NCBI GenBank assembly: GCA_946479285.1
Contig: CAMLFH010000001.1
Span: 124,001 to 188,000 of the forward strand
DNA from: an uncultured Flavobacteriales bacterium
GTDB lineage: Bacteria > Bacteroidota > Bacteroidia > Flavobacteriales > Crocinitomicaceae
Direction of reading: 5' to 3'
Length of the DNA: 64,000 bases
Below, in pieces: positions 1 to 7,601 of the stretch. Positions within the stretch are counted from its first letter, which is position 1; each line of letters opens with the position of its first letter. The notes beneath the pieces are model-generated. The model ran no database searches and was not told where the DNA came from. It worked only from the letters and a program-made list of their open reading frames with translations. The position numbers were made by a program, and so were the translations under genes.

Positions 1-495
1 GATGAAGAATCGACTTTCGTACAAGGCTTGGTGCGTGAGGCTTGTAATCATCTGAACGAATTCCGCAAGCAGGAAGGCGATCAGCTGCGAAAAGATTTCG
101 AAGGAAATATCGGACGCATCGGAGAATTACTGGAGGAAGTTCCCAAATATGAAACGGCACGCATTGAAGCGGTTCGTGAGCGTATGAAAACAGGATTAGA
201 GAAAATTACCAATATTTCCATCGACTTAAACCGTTTGGAGCAGGAAATCATTTTCTACATTGAAAAGATGGATGTTTCAGAAGAGAAAATGCGTCTTTCA
301 AACCATTTGAATTATTTCCTTGAAACCATGAATATTCCGTTATGCGGAAAAAAACTGGGCTTTATTACACAGGAGATTGGTCGGGAGATCAACACACTTG
401 GAAGCAAATCCTATCATGTGGAAATGCAGAAAATTGTGGTTGAAATGAAAGACCACCTGGAGAAAATCAAAGAACAAGTTCTAAATACCCTGTAA
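1..495 (+). CDS. yicC: YicC family endoribonuclease, C-terminal part
   Basis: The frame is open from the first base of the window, so the gene starts upstream and only about 164 C-terminal residues are present. They include the DUF1732 block that ends YicC/YloC proteins: GKKLGFITQEIGREINTLGS near the end, followed by VEMKDHLEKIKEQVLN. The family is known as an endoribonuclease involved in stationary-phase RNA turnover. The stop codon lies one base before the gmk start, so the two are almost certainly co-transcribed; yicC-gmk is a common bacterial pairing. A helical, charged middle section is visible. The product is confident; the exact start is outside the window. Confidence 0.93.
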   Translation, partial: DEESTFVQGLVREACNHLNEFRKQEGDQLRKDFEGNIGRIGELLEEVPKYETARIEAVRERMKTGLEKITNISIDLNRLEQEIIFYIEKMDVSEEKMRLSNHLNYFLETMNIPLCGKKLGFITQEIGREINTLGSKSYHVEMQKIVVEMKDHLEKIKEQVLNTL

Positions 496-496
496 A

Positions 497-1081
497 ATGG
501 TTTTCGACTCGAGTGGAGGTAAATGTGTGATATTTTCAGCACCATCAGGCGCAGGAAAAACCACCATTGTTCAATACTTGCTGGGGAAAATTCCTGAATT
601 GGCATTCTCCATTTCGGCATGCAGCCGCGATCCGCGTGGTGAAGAAGAAAACGGGAAACACTATTATTTTTTAGGCATTGAAGGATTCAGGCAAAAAATT
701 GAGAGTGGCGAATTGGTAGAATGGGAAGAAGTTTATACGGACAATTTTTACGGAACCTTGTCATCAGAATTGGAAAGAATCTGGAGTGATGGAAAAACCG
801 TCATTTTCGATGTAGATGTGGTTGGAGGATTGAACCTGAAAAAGATCATGGGAGACAATGCCCTGGCAATTTTCGTACAACCACCTTCTTTTGAAGATTT
901 GGAAAGGCGTCTGCGTTTTCGAAGTACGGAGACGGAAGAAAAAATTGCGATGCGTTTGGAGAAAGCGCATATCGAATTAGACCGTGCACCGGAATTTGAT
1001 TACATTCTTTTGAACGATGAACTGGAAAGAGCGTGCAAAGAAGCTGAAGAAGTCATTCGTAAATTTATTTCGGGATTATGA
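497..1081 (+). CDS. gmk: Guanylate kinase
   Basis: This 194-residue protein phosphorylates GMP to GDP with ATP, in the cytoplasm. The P-loop APSGAGKTT sits at residues 15-23. It is followed by the GMP-binding block around SACSRDPRGEEENGKHYYF, where the usual TTR is CSR, and by the GKTVIFDVDVVGG strand of the nucleotide-binding core. Length is normal for the family. The ATG is one base after the yicC stop and the end overlaps nadD as ATGA, so yicC-gmk-nadD reads as one transcription unit. The first eight residues before the core strand are short, as expected, which supports this start. Confidence 0.97.
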   Translation: MVFDSSGGKCVIFSAPSGAGKTTIVQYLLGKIPELAFSISACSRDPRGEEENGKHYYFLGIEGFRQKIESGELVEWEEVYTDNFYGTLSSELERIWSDGKTVIFDVDVVGGLNLKKIMGDNALAIFVQPPSFEDLERRLRFRSTETEEKIAMRLEKAHIELDRAPEFDYILLNDELERACKEAEEVIRKFISGL

Positions 1082-1692
1082 GAGTAGGCTTGTATTTCGG
1101 AACATTTAACCCCATTCATGTCGGGCATTTGGTCATCGCAAACTTCATGGCGGAATACACGGATATCGATCAGGTTTGGTTGGTTGTCACGCCTCAAAAC
1201 CCTTTGAAAATGAAGTCTTCACTATTGCCTGATTATCACCGTTTGGCTATTGTGAATGAAGCAATCCAGGATAATTTTAACCTGAAAGCCTCAGATATTG
1301 AGTTCAAATTGCCTCAACCAAATTATACTTCAACGACCTTAGCACATCTGAAAGAAAAGTATCCGAATTACGAGTTTTCCCTGATCATGGGAGAAGACAA
1401 TCTCAGAACTTTTCATAAATGGTTTAACCACGAACATTTGCTGGCGAACTATAAGTTTTATGTCTATCCGCGTGTTTTAACTGTTCAGGAAGAAGAGGAA
1501 GTTCAGGAAATTGGCCATTATCCTGAAAATGGATTTATGAATCACCCGAATATTGTGATGTGCGAAGATGCTCCGGTGATGAAGGTATCGTCGAGTTTTG
1601 TGCGACATGCCATTAAAGAGGGAAAAGATGTGCGTTACCTGTTAACCGATCCGGTTCGCAAGTACATTGATGAAATGAATTTTTACCGTTAA
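1078..1692 (+). CDS. nadD: Nicotinate-nucleotide adenylyltransferase
   Basis: The 204-residue protein adenylates nicotinate mononucleotide to deamido-NAD+ in NAD biosynthesis. The nucleotidyltransferase signature GTFNPIHVGH is at residues 8-17, and the second conserved motif appears near the C terminus as SSSFVRHAIKEGKDVRYLL (the ISSTxIR-type motif). It overlaps gmk by four bases (ATGA), giving translational coupling. Its stop overlaps the stop of the convergent small membrane-protein gene by two bases. Length and motif spacing fit bacterial NadD well. Confidence 0.96.
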   Translation: MRVGLYFGTFNPIHVGHLVIANFMAEYTDIDQVWLVVTPQNPLKMKSSLLPDYHRLAIVNEAIQDNFNLKASDIEFKLPQPNYTSTTLAHLKEKYPNYEFSLIMGEDNLRTFHKWFNHEHLLANYKFYVYPRVLTVQEEEEVQEIGHYPENGFMNHPNIVMCEDAPVMKVSSSFVRHAIKEGKDVRYLLTDPVRKYIDEMNFYR

Positions 1693-1925
1693 GCTTTTGC
1701 TTTACGTTTAAACAAACGTGCGATTTGCTTGCGGAAGAAGAACATTAGAATTAAATAGGGAATTGCGATCAGGAATAAAATCCCCGTATTGATAGAAGAT
1801 CCAAAGGAATTTTCATTTAATTCACTTCCCTGCTCTGCCAATAGCTTGCACTGAGAACAACCTTGCCCAAAAACAAAATCAACAGCAATAAGTGCGATTA
1901 CCAATAAAAACAACTGTTTTTTCAT
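1689..1925 (-). CDS. Small membrane protein of unknown function
   Basis: 78 residues. An N-terminal hydrophobic segment ending around VDFVFGQ looks like a signal peptide. It is followed by a short extracytoplasmic stretch with a CSQC pair (residues about 23-26), a second hydrophobic helix (about 48-65) and a basic tail RLFKRKAKA. This predicts a single-pass protein with its tail in the cytoplasm. The CxxC pair after the signal peptide could bind metal or form a disulfide. No family was recognised. The gene is convergent with nadD and the two stops overlap. Confidence 0.7.
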   Translation of the reverse strand: MKKQLFLLVIALIAVDFVFGQGCSQCKLLAEQGSELNENSFGSSINTGILFLIAIPYLILMFFFRKQIARLFKRKAKA

Positions 1926-2035
1926 GCTTGTAAAAGTACGAACAAAACGGTTAGTCTGTTCTTGATTGTTTGGGATTTAACATATTGCTCATGGGAATAG
2001 CTTTCCTCATTCTGTTTCTGCTTTTCATGCTCTTA

Positions 2036-5000
2036 TCACAACAAATCAACCAGTTCCTTCTTACTCAACTGCTTTAGCGTACTCACATCTGTATGTACCA
2101 AATCTCCCACTAATTCCTGTTTACGTTTTTGAAGCTCGAGTATTTTTTCTTCAATTGTATTTGGAGTGATGAAGCGCACTGCGACCACTTTTTTGTCTTG
2201 CCCAATACGATAAGCACGGTCAATGGCCTGGTTCTCTACCGCCGGATTCCACCAGGGATCCATGAGATAAACATAATCTGCCTGTGTTAAATTCAATCCC
2301 ATTCCACCTGCTTTCAAACTGATCAGGAAGACACGAATCTCATCGTTCTCCTGGAATGCAGTTACGACCTCTTTTCGTTTCCTGGTTTGACCGGTTAATT
2401 TGGAATATGGAATCTTTCGCTCCTCCAGTGCTTTTTCGATCAATTCAAGCATTCCCACAAATTGAGAGAATACCAAAATTTTATGATGCTTCTTTTTATC
2501 TTCGATCTGCTCCAGTAATTCCTGGATCTTCGCCGACTGCTCTCCATAAGAAACTCCGTTTTCCTTGATTAAAGCAGGAGAATTGCAGATTTGCCGCAAT
2601 CTGGTCAGTCCTGCGAGCACATGCATGCTGCTTTGCCCGTCCAAAAAGTCGGGTTCGCTCATCAGGTATTCCTTCAATTCGGTTTTGTAGACATCATAAA
2701 CACGGCGTTGCTCGTGATCCATTTCACAGTAAACAACCATCTCTGTTTTTTCAGGAAGTTCTGTTGCCACTTGTTTTTTGGTGCGTCTTAACAGGAACGG
2801 ATGAATGCGTTTTTGCAGTTCTTTTGCACGCTGACTATCCTGGAATTTGTCAATCGGCATGGCAAAATGTTCTTTGAATTGTTTCAGTGAGCCGAGCATT
2901 CCGGGATTGCAGAAAGACAGGATCGAATAAATGTCGAGCGTATTGTTCTCAATCGGTGTTCCGGTAAGCACAAAACGTTGTTTGGACTGAAGCAGACGAA
3001 CCGTTTTGTAACGTTTAGAATCCGGATTTTTAATCGCCTGACCTTCGTCCAGAATAACGGTATCGAATACAAAATCTTTCAAATAACGAATGTCCGAAAG
3101 CATAGTTCCGTAAGTGCTTAACAAAATGTCGTAGCCTTCAAAATGCTGCACGGATTTGATGCGTTTGGTTCCATGAAGATCTAAAACCCGCAAATGCGGA
3201 GTAAATTTTGCGATTTCATCCTTCCAGTTGAAAACCAAAGAAGTGGGAACAACTATTAAATGAACCCCTTTTTTAACTTCGGTTTTTTTAGAGAGATAGG
3301 CCAGCACCTGGATGGTTTTTCCAAGTCCCATGTCATCCGCAAGAATTCCTCCAAATCCAAAATCATTCAAAAAGTGCAGCCAGTGATAACCTTCGCGCTG
3401 GTAGTGACGCAATTCTGTTTGAAAAGAGTTGGGAAGGTCGATCTCCGGAATGCGTTCAAAATGCGTGATCTTCTCTTTCAGATCTTCGATTTGCGTTCGA
3501 ACGGCGTCTTCAATTTCTGCTGTATCAAACCATTCATCGATGAATTGATAAGAAGTTTTTGGAATGCGAATCACGTCATCCACCAATTCTCCTTCCCGGA
3601 AGAATGCCGAAAAACGATCGAGCCAATGCTGTGGGAGAAGCGCGGTCTGTCCGTCGCCCAATTTTACATAACGCGATTTTTGAATAATACTGCGCTGGAT
3701 TTCCTTTAGCCGAATGCGGTTATCTCCAACTTTGATATGTGTTTTCGTTTCAAACCAGTCGATTCCACTGATGATCTGCACGGAAACCTTCATACTTTTC
3801 GGAATCAGTTTCAATTTGGTTAATTCCTGGAAACCGTGAATCTCTAATTCAGCCTCACTCCACGATTCAAAAGCATTCAAAAACCAGTCGTTTTCCAGGA
3901 ATTGAGTTTTGTGCAGGTAGAAAAAATCACCGCCCAGCTGGTATTCAAAATCTTTGTGCAGTCGAATAATTTGACCTAAAAAGCTGACCTCGCTATTTTC
4001 ATCACGTGGAATTTCAAAGGAGTTTCCGGTTTGGTCTATGGTCAACAATTTTCGTTTGGATAAAATCGGAATTTCCACACTTCCATATTCCATGATCGGG
4101 GTAATGTGAATGTAATGTTCACTATCCGTCAAATAGATACGTTTTGCTTTTACAGTTGCTAATTCGGTTTGTTTGATAACTGCACGAGGAGCTTTTTTGA
4201 CGTAAGAGTAATTGATACTTACCACGTTTTCAAGCGGAACAAGGAAACGACTGTGGAAATCATCAAATTGTGACTCGTGAATGATCAATTTGTGATGATT
4301 CTTCCGGAAATAGCTCAATGTCCGCAGGTAATTCCAGCTTTTGATCAGGTAAAGGTCCTGTCCTCGCCGGAGGAACAATTCACTCTTCATTTTTACCTGG
4401 TCGAATGAAATTTTGTGATTATCACATTCAATAAACCCTGTTATTTCATAAAATTCCTGGTTTTGATCGACATTCAGATGCATTAACATCGGTTTGTCGT
4501 GAATGTGCAGCGTAAAATCCGTGTCCTTTGGAGGCTTGATGTTCCAGGATTCAATAACCTCCATCTCTTCGAAAAGCGGTTTTGCCAGGTGGATTGATTT
4601 AACAACTTTCAAAAACAGTTCTTCATCGTTCACCAGGTTCCTGTACAAATGATGTTTGGCACCCAGTATTCCTAAAGCGGTATAAGCCTGTATCATCTCC
4701 GGTTTTGTTTCCTGCAAAGCCAGTTCCAATGCATTCAGCACCCTGATAGGGGCTTTTATTTTCCCGTTTTGGGTCAGGGCGCTTTCGTGAACTTCAAATT
4801 CAAAATGATTTTCGTTGGCATGGGCGGAAAATGCAATATACCGGTTTGGTAAGGAAGTGTGCAGCTTTTCCGGGGAAAAGGGAACAGGAGCCAGCTTCTT
4901 GTTCAGTTCGTCTATTTTATCAGGAGTTAAACGAATAAGCTCCGGATTTTTGGAAGCAACCGTTACTTTTCGGTTTTCGTAAGAAATTTGAAAAATGGTG

Positions 5001-5428
5001 TTCCATTTCGCTTCATCAGAAATTCCGTAGGAAAGAGCCACTTCCGAAATGCGTTTTTTGCGATCGGATTCGTCAAAGAAAATCCGGAAATCTGCCAATT
5101 CCATCACCCGGTAAAGCACAATTGCCTGGTGATCGCATAATTTTCGGCCATTTCCACCGCAGCTGCATGCAAGAGCAACCGTATTATTTTGCTGTGTCAG
5201 GATAACCTCATGCTCTGCCCGGAAACCGTAATTACATAAGAAAATGCCTTTATCAACAAAAAGTTCAATTGCATGGACCGAATTGCCGCTGAAATTCAAA
5301 ACCTGAATGGCAGAAGCTTCAGCAAATTTCAAAAGCGTACCATAATTCAGTTCATGAAAGGGTAAATCGCGAAAAACGAACACTTCTTCGTCTTCGTAAG
5401 GATCATCCATTTCATTAGAACTAAGCAT
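2036..5428 (-). CDS. SWIM zinc-finger SNF2-family helicase
   Basis: 1130 residues. An N-terminal SWIM-type zinc finger is seen as C88-x-C90 and C98-x-H100. A long poorly conserved middle follows, then a C-terminal SNF2 ATPase: Walker A DDMGLGKTIQ, Walker B variant ILDEGQA, the TGTPIEN motif, and the helicase C lobe with GGMGLNLTQADYVYLMDPWW and AIDRAYRIGQ. Proteins of this build translocate on double-stranded DNA and remodel protein-DNA complexes; bacterial relatives are linked to transcription recycling (RapA-like) or repair. The gene stands alone on this strand. The Walker B reading DEGQ rather than DEAH/DEAQ is a minor variation. Substrate unknown. Confidence 0.93.
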   Translation of the reverse strand: MLSSNEMDDPYEDEEVFVFRDLPFHELNYGTLLKFAEASAIQVLNFSGNSVHAIELFVDKGIFLCNYGFRAEHEVILTQQNNTVALACSCGGNGRKLCDHQAIVLYRVMELADFRIFFDESDRKKRISEVALSYGISDEAKWNTIFQISYENRKVTVASKNPELIRLTPDKIDELNKKLAPVPFSPEKLHTSLPNRYIAFSAHANENHFEFEVHESALTQNGKIKAPIRVLNALELALQETKPEMIQAYTALGILGAKHHLYRNLVNDEELFLKVVKSIHLAKPLFEEMEVIESWNIKPPKDTDFTLHIHDKPMLMHLNVDQNQEFYEITGFIECDNHKISFDQVKMKSELFLRRGQDLYLIKSWNYLRTLSYFRKNHHKLIIHESQFDDFHSRFLVPLENVVSINYSYVKKAPRAVIKQTELATVKAKRIYLTDSEHYIHITPIMEYGSVEIPILSKRKLLTIDQTGNSFEIPRDENSEVSFLGQIIRLHKDFEYQLGGDFFYLHKTQFLENDWFLNAFESWSEAELEIHGFQELTKLKLIPKSMKVSVQIISGIDWFETKTHIKVGDNRIRLKEIQRSIIQKSRYVKLGDGQTALLPQHWLDRFSAFFREGELVDDVIRIPKTSYQFIDEWFDTAEIEDAVRTQIEDLKEKITHFERIPEIDLPNSFQTELRHYQREGYHWLHFLNDFGFGGILADDMGLGKTIQVLAYLSKKTEVKKGVHLIVVPTSLVFNWKDEIAKFTPHLRVLDLHGTKRIKSVQHFEGYDILLSTYGTMLSDIRYLKDFVFDTVILDEGQAIKNPDSKRYKTVRLLQSKQRFVLTGTPIENNTLDIYSILSFCNPGMLGSLKQFKEHFAMPIDKFQDSQRAKELQKRIHPFLLRRTKKQVATELPEKTEMVVYCEMDHEQRRVYDVYKTELKEYLMSEPDFLDGQSSMHVLAGLTRLRQICNSPALIKENGVSYGEQSAKIQELLEQIEDKKKHHKILVFSQFVGMLELIEKALEERKIPYSKLTGQTRKRKEVVTAFQENDEIRVFLISLKAGGMGLNLTQADYVYLMDPWWNPAVENQAIDRAYRIGQDKKVVAVRFITPNTIEEKILELQKRKQELVGDLVHTDVSTLKQLSKKELVDLL

Positions 5429-5544
5429 GAAGTGAAGTTAGCGAAAATTCAGAAAATCCGTGGTAAGAACTCCCGTTTTTAGATTCTTATTTCAATATTA
5501 ATTGGATATTTGTAGGGATTGATTATTCTAAGTAATTTGGAGTC

Positions 5545-7569
5545 TTGAAAAAAAGGAGAATAACAAATAGCATTGCATTTTTACTGATCACATTGGTTAC
5601 GTTGATCTTTCAATTCAAACATCTGAATGAAGTTCCTGCGTATACCCATACATGGGCTCAAAATGACCGTCTTGCTCTTGCAAACGGGTTTGTGAGAAAT
5701 GATCTGAATTTTTTCAAGCCTCAGAATTACATTTTAAACCACCAGTTCCCGAACAATTGGTCTGCTCCAAGCTATTCGACTGTAACAGCTGTAGAATTCC
5801 CGATCCACGATTACATTCCGGCGGTTTTCATGAAAACGTTTGGAACGAATCAGCCATGGGTGTTTCATGCATATATTCTCATTTACAGCATTGTCGGATT
5901 TTTCTTCCTGTACCTGCTTGCTGAGAAAATCTGTGGTTCGAAGGTAAAAGCTGCTTTAGTGGTTGTTTTTGCTATTTCATCTCCGGTTTACACTTTTTAT
6001 CAGGGCGGATTTTTGCCAACGATACCAAGCATTGCAAATACAATTATCGCGCTTTATTGTTATGCGCTCTATTTTGAAGGTGGAGCAAAAAAGTGGTTCA
6101 GATGGGCGCTGTTCTTTTTTACATTCACCGCGCTTGCCCGTTTTACTTTCGTGATCCCTTATTTTGCAGTTCTTGGTTTTGAGTTAATCCGAATTTTTCA
6201 GAAGAAGGCAAAATTTTGGCCGAATATTCTGGGAGTTGGTCTCTCTTTCGGAGTCATTTTTGCTGCACAATATTACAACAGCACACTCCGGGCAGAATAC
6301 GGGTCGGATTTCCTGAGCCAGTTATTACCTGCCGATAATATGGAGGAAATGAAGATAATCCTTCAGCATGTATGGGAAGTATTTGTACTGGCTTATTTTT
6401 CAATGAAGCATTACTTCCTGATTTTCCTCTTGATCGTATTGGTTTTCATAGCTTTCCTGGTCAAAGAGCGAAATGCACACAAAACTTTTTCAGCTTGGTG
6501 GGTCATTTGTTTGTTTTGGTTTATTGGAGTAGGTTTATTCTGGTTTGCCATGAGCAAACAATTCTACGCTCACGATTATTATTTTCTCGACACGTTCTAT
6601 TTGCCGATGGTTTTTTTTGTAGCTCTTTGCCTGGCAATTCTTCCCAAACCTCAGTGGTATTACGGAGAAACTGTCATGGCATTGTTCGTGATTTACTTCG
6701 GAATTGTGGCATTCAAAGAAACCTCCGAATTTCAGAAGCAGCGTAGGATTTATGTAGCAAGCGACCACTTTACCGGAACGGTAATAAACTTTGAAGGATC
6801 GGATGACTTTTTAACGAAATCCGGTGTTGCAAGAGAAGACACGATCCTGGTGATCCATGCTGACGGGCCGAATATTCCCTTTGTCCAAATGGATCGGGTT
6901 GGACTGGCTGTTGTAGGGCATTCTCCGGATGATATTGATAGAGCTTTGACCTGGAAATGGGATTACCTGGTTTTTAAGAAACCTTATTTCATCGAAGAAG
7001 TGTATTCGATTTACCCGCAGATCTTAGAAAGTGTGGAATCGATCGCTGTGAATGAAAACCTGATTTTATGTAAGCGAAAGACAGATACGATTCCGCAGTC
7101 CCTGATGGAATTTATGGGAGTGAAAAAAGCGTATAAAATTCTGAAGACGGATTTTGAAGGAGAAATGGGCGATGTTAACGGCGTAATCGTGGAGAAGGAT
7201 CCGGCTAATCCCAAAAATAAAATTGGACTGATCAATGAAAATGAAGTGTATGGTTTTGCACATGATTTCACCAAACAGATTGGTCCCGATTCCAAAGGAA
7301 GAATACTAAAGGTGAAAGGAAAATTCCTGCGGAAGAATGAGAACGAAATTTCGATTATTGTCGCTTATTCCAATGAGAATGAGTTGTCTTATTACCAAAC
7401 AATAGAATTAAATGCGGTGTCAAAGGCCAACGAATGGGCAGAGAAGGAGTTTATCCTATTCCTTCCGAAGAGATCTTCTCCAACAGAGAAGTTGAGTTTC
7501 TATATTCACAACACAAATAAGAATGTGGTTTTGCTCGATGATTTCGAATTTGCGTTTTACAGGAACTAG
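5545..7569 (+). CDS. GT-C-like polytopic membrane glycosyltransferase
   Basis: 674 residues starting at a TTG codon; no suitable in-frame ATG precedes the first membrane helix. An N-terminal hydrophobic helix is followed by a long periplasmic loop with WAQNDRLALANGF, then about ten membrane helices to roughly residue 400, then a soluble C-terminal part of about 270 residues. This layout is that of GT-C (ArnT/PMT-like) enzymes that transfer sugars from lipid-linked donors, with acidic residues in the first loop. The exact donor and acceptor cannot be told. The gene starts divergently from the helicase and is followed 32 bases later by the AddB-like gene. Confidence 0.7.
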   Translation: MKKRRITNSIAFLLITLVTLIFQFKHLNEVPAYTHTWAQNDRLALANGFVRNDLNFFKPQNYILNHQFPNNWSAPSYSTVTAVEFPIHDYIPAVFMKTFGTNQPWVFHAYILIYSIVGFFFLYLLAEKICGSKVKAALVVVFAISSPVYTFYQGGFLPTIPSIANTIIALYCYALYFEGGAKKWFRWALFFFTFTALARFTFVIPYFAVLGFELIRIFQKKAKFWPNILGVGLSFGVIFAAQYYNSTLRAEYGSDFLSQLLPADNMEEMKIILQHVWEVFVLAYFSMKHYFLIFLLIVLVFIAFLVKERNAHKTFSAWWVICLFWFIGVGLFWFAMSKQFYAHDYYFLDTFYLPMVFFVALCLAILPKPQWYYGETVMALFVIYFGIVAFKETSEFQKQRRIYVASDHFTGTVINFEGSDDFLTKSGVAREDTILVIHADGPNIPFVQMDRVGLAVVGHSPDDIDRALTWKWDYLVFKKPYFIEEVYSIYPQILESVESIAVNENLILCKRKTDTIPQSLMEFMGVKKAYKILKTDFEGEMGDVNGVIVEKDPANPKNKIGLINENEVYGFAHDFTKQIGPDSKGRILKVKGKFLRKNENEISIIVAYSNENELSYYQTIELNAVSKANEWAEKEFILFLPKRSSPTEKLSFYIHNTNKNVVLLDDFEFAFYRN

Positions 7570-7601
7570 ACCCTGAACCACTAAAAGAGGCGAACTGAAT
7601 T

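Noticed and set aside
1991..2077. Hydrophobic peptide frame MGIAFLILFLLFMLLSQQ
   Set aside because: It would be a 28-residue membrane peptide like a type I toxin, but it overlaps the end of the helicase gene and has no promoter, terminator or antisense RNA sign.
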